Positions 32,643 through 43,618 of a DNA stretch of 64,000 nucleotides are shown in pieces (position 1 is the stretch's first letter; each line of letters opens with the position of its first letter). The notes beneath the pieces are model-generated. The model saw only the letters and a program-made list of their open reading frames with translations. It was not told the origin of the DNA and ran no database searches. A program made the position numbers and the translations under genes. Origin of the DNA: Microbacterium galbinum (GTDB taxonomy: Bacteria > Actinomycetota > Actinomycetes > Actinomycetales > Microbacteriaceae); assembly GCF_023101185.1 (NCBI RefSeq), contig NZ_CP078077.1:2013630-2077629 (forward strand). The letters run 5' to 3'.

Positions 32643-34105
32643 CGTTCCTCAATCGGTTCGGGGGCATCTGAGTGGGAAGCGTCGTCGATCGGGCCTGCGG
32701 AGCGGGCGACCCGGACACGCAGCCCGATAACGGCAAGAGCGAGCGAGATCACCAGGCAGATCGCCCAAACCGCGACGAAGGATGTGGGGGTGGAGCGGGA
32801 GACGGTCGCCCCACTATCGGAAGCTGTAGCAACGAATAGCGTCATAACGAGCGCGAACACCGCCCCGGCAGCTGCTCCTGCCGCAGTGCGCGCGGTGTTG
32901 AAGAGTGCGGAGGCGATTCCCACGGAGTCCGCAGGAGCGTTGCGAACCACAACCGCGGGAAGAACCGCAAGTAGGACACCGGCGGAGACGCCCCCGAGCG
33001 CCATTGACGCGATAAACAGCGCGGCCGCCCCGGCGAAGACGATCATGAGAGCGAAACTCACGGCAGCGGTCGCTCCAGCGAGAGCGATCGCGCGGTGAGC
33101 GGAGATCCGTCGCACGAGCCGATCCCCGAGGAGCGTGCCAACAAAGGCGGCCAGCGCATAGAGCACGATGATCGCACCGGCGGCGGCGGGTGGGATACCG
33201 AGGCCGTAGCCGTCGCGCTCGCTGTCGCCGAGGAGCCAGAGGAAGCTCGCTGTTTGACCGCCGTAGGTCTGAGCGCCGAAGAGCAGCGAGGCGATGATCG
33301 GCAGTCCGATGCCCCCGCGTGTGAGCATCGTGAGATCGACCAGCGGATCGGTGATCCGGCGTTCCACGACGACCCAAATCGCCAGTACCGCCGCGCCGCC
33401 GAGGGCCAGGGCGAGGGTACGCGCGTCTCCCCATCCCCAGGTGCTGGCGTTCGACACTCCTGTCAGTATCGCGAGCAGCCCAATTGTCAGCAGGACGGCT
33501 CCGACGATGTCGACGCGCCCGCGCTTTCGCACCGTGGTCTCGGGCACGAGCAACACAACAACAGGTACGCACAGGGCGATGAACACCGCGGGAACCAACA
33601 ATACGATCGTGAGTTCGCCGGTCGCACCGAAGAGCAGGCCGGACATGAGGGAGCCGATCGCGGCGCCGAGGGTGAGCGCGCCGACGAGCACTCCGATACT
33701 TCGGCTCGCTGATCGCTCGTCTCTGGCGCGGACGATCGCGAACTCCAGGGGTAGGAACGCCGCCAGCGGTGCCTGTAGCGCTCGCCCGAGGAGGAATACC
33801 TCGAATGTGGGTGCGAAGGCAACGACGATAGATCCCACGGCGACGAGCCCCGTCGCAATGACCAGCAACCGCTTATGCCCGAACATATCGCCGAGTTTGG
33901 CCAGGATGGGAACGCAGGCGACGGTCATGAGCATGTACATCGCGCTCACCCAGTTCAGTGCACCGGCGCCGACCCCGAACTGCTGGCCGATCGCAGCGAG
34001 CAAGGGCGAGAACCAACCCTGCAGCGCGCCGCTGCCAAATTCCATGACGACGAGAAACCCGACGACACCTATTGCCGGGCGCCCACGAACGAGACTCTGC
34101 GACAC
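32639..34105 (-). CDS. MFS transporter, 14-helix DHA2-like
   Basis: A 488-residue transporter starting at the GTG at 34105, which follows AAAGGAG; the longer frame lacks a site. It has fourteen hydrophobic segments, with the MFS signature between helices 2 and 3 (AKLGDMFGHKRLLV) and motif C-like SIGVLVGALTLGAAIGSL. DHA2-type carriers are usually proton-driven exporters, but the tight coupling to an M20 hydrolase and divergence from an Lrp regulator suggest uptake of an amino-acid derivative. Confidence 0.85.
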   Translation of the reverse strand: MSQSLVRGRPAIGVVGFLVVMEFGSGALQGWFSPLLAAIGQQFGVGAGALNWVSAMYMLMTVACVPILAKLGDMFGHKRLLVIATGLVAVGSIVVAFAPTFEVFLLGRALQAPLAAFLPLEFAIVRARDERSASRSIGVLVGALTLGAAIGSLMSGLLFGATGELTIVLLVPAVFIALCVPVVVLLVPETTVRKRGRVDIVGAVLLTIGLLAILTGVSNASTWGWGDARTLALALGGAAVLAIWVVVERRITDPLVDLTMLTRGGIGLPIIASLLFGAQTYGGQTASFLWLLGDSERDGYGLGIPPAAAGAIIVLYALAAFVGTLLGDRLVRRISAHRAIALAGATAAVSFALMIVFAGAAALFIASMALGGVSAGVLLAVLPAVVVRNAPADSVGIASALFNTARTAAGAAAGAVFALVMTLFVATASDSGATVSRSTPTSFVAVWAICLVISLALAVIGLRVRVARSAGPIDDASHSDAPEPIEER

Positions 34106-34183
34106 GAATTGCTCCTTTGTCGATCCGATGCGATGGGTTATGTTCACCCACGAGGACGAGGAAGGCACGTAGAATGCAGCTTT

Positions 34184-35209
34184 ATGAACAAGGTTGACCG
34201 TTCTACGCAGTTAGCGAGTCTCGACGAGACCGATAAGAGACTGATCCAAGCACTGCAGATCAACCCCCGCGCCCGATGGGCTTCCCTCGCGCCCATCATC
34301 GGCGTCGACTCGGTAACGTTGGCCCGCCGCTGGGAACGACTGTCCGACCACGGACTCGCCTGGGTGGCCGGCCATCCAGGCCCCGGAACACGGGGGCCGT
34401 CAGCGATCCTCGAAATTGAAGCCGAACCCGGCGCCACTCTCGAGATCGCACACTCCCTCGCCGCCGACCGCGAGGCCTTCACGATCGACCACACCGCAGG
34501 AGGGCGAGACCTGCTGGCCATCGTGGGCGCGAGCGATCTCGACTCGCTGAGCGAATACATCATGGGGAGGATGCGTCGGCTCTCGGGCGTGCGCGCGACA
34601 CGCACATTGCTCCTGTCCTCCCCGTTCACAGACGCCGGGCAATGGCGGCTGCGTTCCTTGTCAACCGATGAGACGTCTGCCGTCGAGCGCACCCTCGATG
34701 TGCCGACCGCCGCGCGAGGCGAGGTCGACCCGCAACTGGAAAACGCCCTCCTGCACGCGCTCGGGCAGGACGGGCGCGCCACAGTGACGAACATTGCTAG
34801 AGAGCTAGGGGTCGGGCAACGACGCGTACGCGAAGCGCTCACTACCCTCAGCGCACAGGGGCGCCTGGTGGTTCGCACCGAAGTTGCTCGCGCTCACTCC
34901 GGCTGGCCGGTGCACGCGTGGTACTTCCTACGGGTCCCGGCGGGCGTCGCCGAGCGCGTGGGCTCTGCCATGACGAGGCTCGGAGAAGTACGCATGGCGG
35001 CATCGACGATCGGCCCGTACAACCTGGTGCTGTCGGTGTGGATGCGCGCACTCGCCGACGTTCAACGACTCGAGGTGGCAATCGAGGAAGGGGTGCCTGG
35101 TGTGTCGATCGCCGACCGATCGGTGGTCTTGCAGAGCCTCAAGAAAGAGGGCCGCTACCTCGGTACCGGCGGGCTTGCAACTGACACCATGATTCCCATG
35201 CTGATCTAG
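34184..35209 (+). CDS. Lrp/AsnC-family regulator, tandem type
   Basis: A 341-residue protein, twice the usual Lrp size. It has two helix-turn-helix modules (LDETDKRLIQALQINPRARW and, after residue 185, LENALLHALGQDGRATVTNI), each followed by an effector-like alpha/beta half. The ATG at 34184 is chosen because the frame upstream overlaps the divergent MFS gene. Lrp proteins sense amino acids. It sits between the MFS/M20 operon and the serine dehydratase/amidohydrolase pair and could control both. Confidence 0.85.
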   Translation: MNKVDRSTQLASLDETDKRLIQALQINPRARWASLAPIIGVDSVTLARRWERLSDHGLAWVAGHPGPGTRGPSAILEIEAEPGATLEIAHSLAADREAFTIDHTAGGRDLLAIVGASDLDSLSEYIMGRMRRLSGVRATRTLLLSSPFTDAGQWRLRSLSTDETSAVERTLDVPTAARGEVDPQLENALLHALGQDGRATVTNIARELGVGQRRVREALTTLSAQGRLVVRTEVARAHSGWPVHAWYFLRVPAGVAERVGSAMTRLGEVRMAASTIGPYNLVLSVWMRALADVQRLEVAIEEGVPGVSIADRSVVLQSLKKEGRYLGTGGLATDTMIPMLI

Positions 35210-35289
35210 ATTCTGCGTGAGAATCATCGGTTTCGCAGGGAAGCCTCTAATCAAGGCGGCTGCCGTACCAGCTGCCTAGCGTATGTCGT

Positions 35290-36693
<1,404 letters not shown>

Positions 36694-36707
36694 GAGGAAC
36701 AGCAGTC

Positions 36708-37919
36708 ATGCACACACGTACCGTCTTCACCGGAGGGCGCGTCTTCGACGGCGTCACGACCGCGCAGGCCGATGTGGCCATTCACGGGGACCGCATCGTG
36801 GATGTCGGGATAGGGCTTGACGGCGATGAGGCGGTCGACTGCACGGGAGCCTTCATCGTCCCCGGACTCTTCGACTGCCATGTCCACATCATGGCGAGCG
36901 ACTTTGACGTGGCCCGGAGCGAACAGGAGCCCTTCTCCCTCCCCTATTACGAGGCGGTACGCAACCTTTCGCTCCTCCTCGATCAGGGCATCACCTCAGC
37001 GCGCGACGCGGCCGGAGCTGATGCCGGCGTGAAGCGCGCGATCGCGAAGAACCTCATCGAAGGACCACGACTGCAGACCGCAATCGTGATGCTCTCTCAG
37101 ACCGGCGGTCACGGCGACCTGCATCTCCCCTCCGGCGGCAGCCGCTCGATGGCGATGATGATGCCACACCCGGGACGACCGCGCTCGGTCCGCGATGGAG
37201 TGGATGACGTGCGCCGCGGCGTGCGGGAAATCCTGCGCGCAGGTGCCGACGCAATCAAGGTGGCGACCACCGGTGGAGTCATGTCGACGGGCGACGATCC
37301 CCGCCACGCACACTTCCGCGATGACGAGCTCGCCGTGATTGCGGAAGAGGTCGCCGCGGCGGGAACATACTTCTTCGCCCACGCCCAGGGCACGGAGGGG
37401 ATCAAGGCCGCCTTGCGACATGGAGCACGGTCGATCGAACATGGGTATCACCTCGATGACGAGGCGATCGACCTCCTGCTCCGCACCGGGGCGTGGCTCG
37501 TACCGACGCTGTCCGCCACCCAAGCGATCGTGGACGCCGCCGACCGCGGCGTGCCGATCCCCGCCGAAAGTCAGGCCCTTGCCCGAGAGGCTGTCGGCGC
37601 CCACCGGGCGAGCTTCGCTCGAGCCGTCGACGCAGGCGTCAAGGTCGCCATGGGGACAGATTCGCCGCCGTACGGCCACCCCTCCGACAGCAACCTCGAC
37701 GAACTGTTGCTGATGACACAGGCGTCTGCGATGACGCCGGCGGATGCGTGGCGCGCAGCCACGGCGAACTCTGCAGCATTGCTGCGGCAGGACGACCTCG
37801 GTGCGCTCGCACCGGGAAAGATCGCCGACCTCGTCGTCGTGAACGGCGAAGTCGACGATCTCCGCGGGCTGCGCGGGCGCATCCGATCCGTCATCCTCGG
37901 CGGACGACGCGTGCGCTAA
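36708..37919 (+). CDS. imidazolonepropionase-like metal-dependent amidohydrolase
   Basis: A 403-residue amidohydrolase-superfamily enzyme. The metal site is His58 and His60 (DCHVH), with Lys about 184 (ADAIKVATTGG) as the carbamylated bridge, His about 224 (FFAHAQG), His about 245 (IEHGYH) and Asp about 318 (GTDSPP). The sequence resembles the Xaa-Pro/N-acyl-amino-acid hydrolase branch often annotated as imidazolonepropionase-like. It is cytosolic and co-transcribed with sdaA. Probable role: opening or hydrolysing a cyclic or peptidic serine derivative. Confidence 0.85.
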   Translation: MHTRTVFTGGRVFDGVTTAQADVAIHGDRIVDVGIGLDGDEAVDCTGAFIVPGLFDCHVHIMASDFDVARSEQEPFSLPYYEAVRNLSLLLDQGITSARDAAGADAGVKRAIAKNLIEGPRLQTAIVMLSQTGGHGDLHLPSGGSRSMAMMMPHPGRPRSVRDGVDDVRRGVREILRAGADAIKVATTGGVMSTGDDPRHAHFRDDELAVIAEEVAAAGTYFFAHAQGTEGIKAALRHGARSIEHGYHLDDEAIDLLLRTGAWLVPTLSATQAIVDAADRGVPIPAESQALAREAVGAHRASFARAVDAGVKVAMGTDSPPYGHPSDSNLDELLLMTQASAMTPADAWRAATANSAALLRQDDLGALAPGKIADLVVVNGEVDDLRGLRGRIRSVILGGRRVR

Positions 37920-37957
37920 CCGTTAGGCCTCACGCAGCGCCGGGCCGTCAGCGAAGA

Positions 37958-38755
37958 TTACGTATCGCCGAGGAAGGCCGTGATGGCCGACGCGGCACGA
38001 GCGGGGTGCTCGTTCTCCCACGCGTGCCCGCAGCCGGCAAGCACCAGTGCATCCGCCTGACGGATCTCGTCGACCATCGACAGGGCATCCGCCATGGGCA
38101 CCGCGGCGTCTTCACGTCCATGGATGACCAGCGTGCGGGCGTCGATCTCGTCCAGTCGGCCGCGTGTATCGAACCCGCGCGTGGCAGCGAAACGTCGCAT
38201 CAACCGATCACCACGATCCGCTCGTACTGGCGCCCCGTCCGTCGGCGCGGAAGAGGTCGCGGCAGGCACCAGGTGCGCGAGGGTGGCCCTGGCGCGCGCC
38301 TCGTCGCCACGCTCGAGCGCGAGGAGCAGATCGGCGACAGGGCCAGCGGTGCGCTTGGCGCGGAACGGGGCCTGCGAGGTCGCGCCGAGCACGAGCCCAC
38401 CCAAGAGGTCTGCGTGACGGAGAGCGAAGGCCTGTGCCACCATCCCCCCGAACGATGTGCCCAGAACGTGCGCGCGCGGATATCCGAGTGCCTGGACAAG
38501 CGCAGCGAGATCATCGGCGAGATCATCGGTCGTGTACGTCGACGGTTCGAACTCGGTGTTACCACGATCTCGCTGATCGTACGTGATGACCGTGAACGCT
38601 GATCTCAGGTGCACCCGAAGCTCGTCGAACAATTCCTGCCCGACCTGGAGCCCATGGAGGAGGAACAGCGGGGGCCCGGCACCGTCGACACGGAACGCGG
38701 TAACTCCCGCGCCAGTCCGGATGACGGCTTCCCTAGCCCCCGCCATCCTGGTCAC
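37958..38755 (-). CDS. alpha/beta hydrolase
   Basis: A 265-residue hydrolase with oxyanion HG (residues 34-35), nucleophile Ser101 in GTSFGG, acid Asp216 in HGREDAAVP and His244 in GCGHAWENE. It is similar in length and layout to enol-lactone or meta-cleavage-product hydrolases. Its ATG overlaps the stop of the crotonase-like gene (ATGA), so both act in one pathway, probably successive C-C or ester cleavages. It converges with the amidohydrolase gene. Confidence 0.85.
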   Translation of the reverse strand: MTRMAGAREAVIRTGAGVTAFRVDGAGPPLFLLHGLQVGQELFDELRVHLRSAFTVITYDQRDRGNTEFEPSTYTTDDLADDLAALVQALGYPRAHVLGTSFGGMVAQAFALRHADLLGGLVLGATSQAPFRAKRTAGPVADLLLALERGDEARARATLAHLVPAATSSAPTDGAPVRADRGDRLMRRFAATRGFDTRGRLDEIDARTLVIHGREDAAVPMADALSMVDEIRQADALVLAGCGHAWENEHPARAASAITAFLGDT

Positions 38756-39606
38756 CAGATCTTACGCTCGCGCGCGTCCGCGACCAGCTCGGGGTCGGGG
38801 ATGAGCGTCTTCGCCGCGACCGTGGCCAGCGACTGCTGCGAGAAGTGGAACCCGAAGTCCTCGGTCACGAGCTTGCGCCACGGCCGGTTGAGGATGTTGT
38901 GCGTCGACCACCGTGCGAACCGCGGGCGCTTCATGATGTCGCGGGCGAGCTGCCAGGCCTTGGGGAGCAGGTCTTCGCGGGGCAGCACGTCGCTGACGAG
39001 ACCATACTCCAGAGCTTTGCGGGCCGGGATGCTCGTTCCGCCGTAGACGGCGTAGGCTGCCCGCTTGGTGCCCATCAAGTGCTGCAGGGCGAGAGCGAGC
39101 CCGTCGCCGGGCGAGGTTCCGACCATGAAATGCGGGTCCATGAAGTCTGCATCCTCGGCGGCGAGGGTCACGTCGCACATCAGCGCGAACTCCGTGTGGA
39201 TCCCCGGCCCGTTCACCACCGCGATGGTGGGGATGTCGATGTTGTTCACGAAGTTCTCGATCAGCTTCCACGCATCGATCGTCTGCTGGAAGATGTAGTC
39301 CGGAGTCTCGTCGACCAGCGGCTTGGGCCAGGTCTGACGGGGATCTCCCCGGAACCAGGCCTCACCGGTTCCCGTGATGATCAGAACGTGGTTCTCGGGG
39401 TCGTTGCCGACGTCCTGCCACACCCGATTCCACGCGTTGTGCGCTGCCCAGTTGTGCACGTACTCGCCGCCGTCGGTGTGGAGGCGCAGTTCGAGGATGC
39501 CATCCTCTCGACGCATCTCGAAGAAATCGGCGTAGCGCTTCGAATACTCCTCCAACGGTGTGGGCGCGACGTGACCGTCCCAACCGAAGCTCGCGGTGTC
39601 AACCAT
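38752..39606 (-). CDS. crotonase-fold hydrolase resembling 6-oxocamphor hydrolase
   Basis: A 284-residue crotonase. The N-terminal part (TPLEEYSKRYADFFEMRRED then LHTDGGEYV) and the active-site segments match 6-oxocamphor hydrolase as I recall it: His56, His137 in VNGPGIHTEF, and His159 with Asp168 in DPHFMVGTSPGDG. The His-x8-Asp spacing equals His145/Asp154 of that enzyme, which carries out retro-Claisen cleavage of beta-diketones without CoA. The usual Glu pair of enoyl-CoA hydratases is absent. Hence a cyclic beta-diketone hydrolase is more likely than a fatty-acid enzyme. The gene is upstream of the alpha/beta hydrolase and downstream of a TetR gene in the same direction. Confidence 0.72.
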   Translation of the reverse strand: MVDTASFGWDGHVAPTPLEEYSKRYADFFEMRREDGILELRLHTDGGEYVHNWAAHNAWNRVWQDVGNDPENHVLIITGTGEAWFRGDPRQTWPKPLVDETPDYIFQQTIDAWKLIENFVNNIDIPTIAVVNGPGIHTEFALMCDVTLAAEDADFMDPHFMVGTSPGDGLALALQHLMGTKRAAYAVYGGTSIPARKALEYGLVSDVLPREDLLPKAWQLARDIMKRPRFARWSTHNILNRPWRKLVTEDFGFHFSQQSLATVAAKTLIPDPELVADARERKIW

Positions 39607-39743
39607 GGTGAGTCCCTTCGTCAGAGCGAGCCAACCCCGCCCGTTAATGAGACACTGTATCTCGATAAGCCGGGAGTTGATTGGGTATCGCGCAAATCGC
39701 TGGGAACCGGCCCGTTCTACGAGGTTCGCGAAGGTTCAGACGC

Positions 39744-40343
39744 TCAATCGACGTGGTCGCGCCACAAACCGGCGACGACGAGTTCCACGATCGCCTGCGC
39801 ATCCTCAGGGAGGAAAGGGCGCTCTCGGCGCAGGACGAACCACTGCACGGGACCGATGAGCATCATATTGACAAAGGGGGCCTCCGCAGGGGGCAGCTGT
39901 CCAGCCTCTGTCGCCCGGTCGAGACGTCGCTGCAGTTCGCCGGTGCGGCGATCCAGGAGTTCTACTCCCACATGGTGAAGCCCATCGTTCCCATCGGTGC
40001 GGCGTAGGAGGATCTGGAGCACCGCGCGACCGGCAGGCGTGATGGACGCCTCGGCGAAGGATTGCAGGAAGGTCGTGAGGTCACGGACGATATCGCCGGT
40101 GTTCTCGATCTGCACAGTTGTCTCGGCGAAGTGTGTAAGTACGTCGCGGAAGAGATCGTCGCGGTTCGGCCACCGTCGATAGACCGTCGCGCGCCCGACC
40201 TGTGCGCGGGAAGCGAGTTCCTCGTATTGGAGACCGTCGATACCGCTCTCGGCGACGATCTCGAGCGCCGCCGCTCGCAACCGCTCCGTGACAAGTCGAG
40301 TGCGCCCTCCGGGGCGCCGCGCACGCAAGTCATCAACCGTCAT
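39744..40343 (-). CDS. TetR-family transcriptional regulator
   Basis: A 199-residue regulator starting at the ATG at 40343 (GGTGG upstream). The helix-turn-helix covers residues 18-62 (YEELASRAQVGRATVYRRWPNRDDLF), and the C-terminal ligand domain resembles the TetR_C_11-like group. It is divergent from an MFS transporter gene and upstream of the crotonase/hydrolase pair, so it probably represses both sides until the pathway substrate appears. Confidence 0.87.
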   Translation of the reverse strand: MTVDDLRARRPGGRTRLVTERLRAAALEIVAESGIDGLQYEELASRAQVGRATVYRRWPNRDDLFRDVLTHFAETTVQIENTGDIVRDLTTFLQSFAEASITPAGRAVLQILLRRTDGNDGLHHVGVELLDRRTGELQRRLDRATEAGQLPPAEAPFVNMMLIGPVQWFVLRRERPFLPEDAQAIVELVVAGLWRDHVD

Positions 40344-40573
40344 GAGGCCACCTTGTCTTCCGATGCCTCTCAGCGCAACCGCGAGCTGCAGCCGCCGAGC
40401 GACATCAGCCGATGTTAGTCGTTTCATTCATCATCGGCTCCTCGAGCGAACATTCCTTCAACAACCAGGCTTCGTGCGACTGTTTCCTGCGTCGCCTACC
40501 GGTGGCAACATCGCACTCCCACAATGTCCAGAACATTCGCGACGTCCTGTCGCGCCTACTCCCGGAGTGAGCC

Positions 40574-42022
40574 ATGACACAGAATCCCGCCAGTGCGATA
40601 CGCCTCAACGAACGAGAACACGATGGATGGAGCGGACGCCTCGTCTGGTGGGTCGCGATCCTCATCGTCGCGAACACCCTTGTCGACACCGTGATCGTCG
40701 CTCCCTTGCTCGTGCTGCCGCAGATGGCCGAGTTCTTCGGCACGGATCAGAGCGCCTGGCTCAACGCGAGCGCCGTTCTGGCGGGGGCGATGTGGGCACC
40801 GCTCTTGGGCAAGAGCGCCGATATCTACGGCAAGCGCCGCGTCCTCGTGCTCGCGCTGCTCGCCGGCGGTGTCGGCGCTCTCATCTGCCTCGTCGCTCCG
40901 AACATCGGGATCTTTTTGCTCGGTCGTGTCATCCAGGGCACGGCGGTGGGCTCGGTCTTCATCACCGTCGTTTACATCCGACAAATGTTCCCCACCCGGG
41001 TCGGCATGACGTCCGTCGGTATCGTCACCTCCGGCTCGGCGATCCTTGGAATCGCGTCGCCCTTCCTCTTCGAAGCGGTCGTCAAGGCATTCGACTTCCG
41101 CGCGGTGTTCGTCGTGTCCGCTACCCTCGCGTTCGTAGCGGCGATCTCGGTGCGCGTGTTCCTGCCCGAGTCGCCCGTTCATGCTCGCAGTCGACTCGAT
41201 GTGCTTGGCGCCATACTGCTCGGGTTGGGTCTCGCAGGTGTTCTGGCCTACATCAGCCTGGGGCCCACCGCAGGATGGACGAACGCCGGACTGGTGGTCA
41301 TACTTCTGATCGGCGTCACGCTTCTGACGGCCTGGGTGTTCTCTGCACTGCGCACCCCACAACCTGTGGTCGATCTGCGCCGGCTGACGCGGCCGATGGT
41401 TGCGATGCTCTTGGTCGTCGTGCTCGGCACCGGGGCATACCAAGCGCTGCTGCAGCTGATGGGCCTGATCGGACAGACGCCGCCCGAGGCCGGCCTCGGC
41501 TACGGTCTCGCCGGAGAATCGAGCTCACTCGGTTTCATGTTCGCGCTCCCCGCACTGGGCGCGGCGATCGGAGGAATCTTTGCCGGCTGGCTCGGCGCCC
41601 GCATCGGCCCTGCACGCACGCTCGCCGGCGGTGCCTTCATCGGCCTGGGATCGGGTTTCGGCCTCCTCTTGTCCACTGGGTCCTTCCTCCCCGCGGCCAT
41701 CTGCGCCGGCCTGCTCGGACTGACTGCCGGAGCGCTCGTCACCTCCGGCTTCAACCTCGCGACCACGCTCGTGCCGGAGGAGAGACAGGGCGTCGTCGCT
41801 TCGCTCGTGCAGGTGATGCTCGGCGTCGGGTCTGTCGTGATGAACATCGTCGGTGGGAGTATCCTGAGCGCCACCACGATTCCTGACAGCTCGGGACCGT
41901 CGGCAGCCGGGGTGAACATGTACATCATTGTGATGCTTGGCGCGTTCGCTGTCGCAACCGCGATCGCCGTGGGGTTATCTCGACACATCCGCTGGACGAC
42001 CCGGACGGACAGCTCTCACTGA
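40574..42022 (+). CDS. MFS transporter, 14-helix DHA2-like
   Basis: A 482-residue carrier with a hydrophilic N-terminus and about fourteen helices. The helix 2-3 loop is GKSADIYGKRRVLVLA, and LGRVIQGTAVGSVF marks helix 4. It is divergent from the TetR gene with 230 bases between them. Export of a toxic ketone or uptake of the pathway substrate are both possible; sequence alone does not decide. The stop is followed by 270 bases without a convincing gene; a 104-codon minus-strand frame there (41975-42289) begins with a CSEYC motif but overlaps this gene. Confidence 0.85.
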   Translation: MTQNPASAIRLNEREHDGWSGRLVWWVAILIVANTLVDTVIVAPLLVLPQMAEFFGTDQSAWLNASAVLAGAMWAPLLGKSADIYGKRRVLVLALLAGGVGALICLVAPNIGIFLLGRVIQGTAVGSVFITVVYIRQMFPTRVGMTSVGIVTSGSAILGIASPFLFEAVVKAFDFRAVFVVSATLAFVAAISVRVFLPESPVHARSRLDVLGAILLGLGLAGVLAYISLGPTAGWTNAGLVVILLIGVTLLTAWVFSALRTPQPVVDLRRLTRPMVAMLLVVVLGTGAYQALLQLMGLIGQTPPEAGLGYGLAGESSSLGFMFALPALGAAIGGIFAGWLGARIGPARTLAGGAFIGLGSGFGLLLSTGSFLPAAICAGLLGLTAGALVTSGFNLATTLVPEERQGVVASLVQVMLGVGSVVMNIVGGSILSATTIPDSSGPSAAGVNMYIIVMLGAFAVATAIAVGLSRHIRWTTRTDSSH

Positions 42023-42295
42023 GTCCAGCACCCGAGTTCTTCGTGCGGCGCTATTCAGCTCTAGGGACGCGGCGTTGCATCCATAACTGTCGGCAACGCG
42101 AACGGCGCGATCTATCCGGGATCCGAACAGAAAAGCGCTGCGCAACCCGGTCCTCGTCACCGAAAGGGGGCGAGGACCGTGAACGATGCTTTCCGACCTC
42201 AGCTGGGCGATCGCGGCGTCCCGGATGGTGTCGGCGGCGTGGCAGTACTCGGAGCAAAACATGGGGTGAGATCCGTTCACGAATCTCACCGGCAG

Positions 42296-42880
42296 CTAGT
42301 GCGTAAGTAGCACCTTCACGATGCCTATTGCTAGAGCAACAAAAGCCAGAGCCACGCCAGCCCAGAGAGCCCTAAGCGTGAGAGCCACACCACTGAACCG
42401 CTGCATGAACAGTCCGACGAACCCGATGCGTACGGCGAGGATGAGGATCGAGGATGTCTGCACCCATATAGGTGGCACCCATCCCAGCCACGCCACAAGG
42501 TAAAGCGCGGCTGGGATCAGTGCTGCCGTCGCAATGGGGCGGGCCGTCGCGAGTACCTCGCGCACGACCTCGCGACTAGCTGGATGCTCCGATTCGTCGA
42601 CACCCTGCCCGAGACCGTGGGAGACGACGTGTGCGAGTACGTGAGCAAGGAATGTCAGAAAGCCGGTGGCCAGCACCGCACCAACTGCTGCCCCATGGCG
42701 AATCTGCTCGGGACCCACTGCGATGGCGGCGCTCAAAACGGTGATGTTCCCGTACACATAAGACGAGAGCCATTCACGTGCCCGCCCTACCGGGATATTT
42801 GTTCGCTGATGACGATCTCGGTGATGCTTGCGGTCTCGACCGTGGATATCGTTCTGCCTGTCGCGAGGACGGAATCGCAT
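42296..42880 (-). CDS. four-helix membrane protein, paralogous to the gene at 57.4 kb
   Basis: A 194-residue protein. After a very basic 33-residue start it has REWLSSYVYGNITVLSAAIAV, then three more helices. The pattern HVLAHVVSHGL followed by SREVVREVLATARPIATAALIPA mirrors DLISHLVVHERL and PELRHALASSFGALSTVVLP of the protein at 57432-57938. The ATG at 42880 has a GAAAGGA site, but the basic N-terminus is not expected for the family, and another frame reads more naturally there, so a frameshift near 42780 is possible. Function unknown. Confidence 0.6.
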   Translation of the reverse strand: MRFRPRDRQNDIHGRDRKHHRDRHQRTNIPVGRAREWLSSYVYGNITVLSAAIAVGPEQIRHGAAVGAVLATGFLTFLAHVLAHVVSHGLGQGVDESEHPASREVVREVLATARPIATAALIPAALYLVAWLGWVPPIWVQTSSILILAVRIGFVGLFMQRFSGVALTLRALWAGVALAFVALAIGIVKVLLTH

Positions 42881-42937
42881 GTGGATAGTTCCTTTCTGGG
42901 ATGGGTCACGTACTCGCGGCGGAGACGAGGATGCGGG

Positions 42938-43618
42938 CTAGTGCTTAGCGGAGCCAGGTGCGAGCCCCGCGTGAAACGCCAGAATCACCGCCTGGACGCG
43001 GTCGCGGGCGCCGATCTTGTTGAAAATCCGTCCTACGTTGCTCTTCACGGTCGATTCCGCGAGGTGCAGCGTCGCAGCGATCTCGGAGTTCGTAGCTCCG
43101 CGCGCGATCTCGACGAAGATCTCATGCTCACGGGCGCTCAGCCGCGTAGTGGCGGCTTTTGCTGACAAGTTCTGTGGCTCCTGTTGGGATAGCCCACCCG
43201 CCAAGCGCGAGAGCAGGCGCCTTGTCGCACTCGGTGCGATCACGGCATCACCTGCCGCTACGGAGCGGATGGCCGAAAGGATATCGCCAGGCTCCGAGTC
43301 TTTCGTCAGGAATCCGCTCGCTCCGGCTTCCAGCCCCTCGATCACATACTCGTCGAGATCGAAGGTCGTTAGGAGAAGCACCCGGGCCTCGGGAACATCC
43401 GCGACGATCTGTCTGGTCGCCTCGATCCCATCCATACCGGGCATCCGTACGTCCATGACGACAATGTCGGGACGCAGACGGAGCGCTTGGCGGACCGCAT
43501 CCGCACCATCCACCGCCTCACCCACGACCTCGAGCCCGTCTTGCCCGGTGAGGAACATCCGCATGCCCATCCGGTGCAGCGCTTGGTCATCAACGAGAAG
43601 TACTTTCATCGAATTCAC
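42938..43618 (-). CDS. NarL/LuxR-type response regulator
   Basis: A 226-residue protein. The receiver domain has Asp10-Asp11, phospho-acceptor Asp56 (VVMDVRMPG), and the Thr and Lys of TTFDLDE and FLTKDS. The C-terminal LuxR helix-turn-helix reads LSAREHEIFVEIARGATNSEIA then STVKSNVGRIFNKIG. It partners the histidine kinase gene, which overlaps its start by about 29 bases upstream (a second ATG at 43609 reduces the overlap). Confidence 0.92.
   Translation of the reverse strand: MNSMKVLLVDDQALHRMGMRMFLTGQDGLEVVGEAVDGADAVRQALRLRPDIVVMDVRMPGMDGIEATRQIVADVPEARVLLLTTFDLDEYVIEGLEAGASGFLTKDSEPGDILSAIRSVAAGDAVIAPSATRRLLSRLAGGLSQQEPQNLSAKAATTRLSAREHEIFVEIARGATNSEIAATLHLAESTVKSNVGRIFNKIGARDRVQAVILAFHAGLAPGSAKH

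Noticed and set aside
38752..39606. Standard enoyl-CoA hydratase
   Set aside because: The usual catalytic Glu pair is missing, and the His/Asp set follows 6-oxocamphor hydrolase instead.
41975..42289. A 104-codon minus-strand frame with CSEYC
   Set aside because: Overlaps the end of the MFS gene, has no ribosome site and its remainder is low-complexity; kept only as a note.
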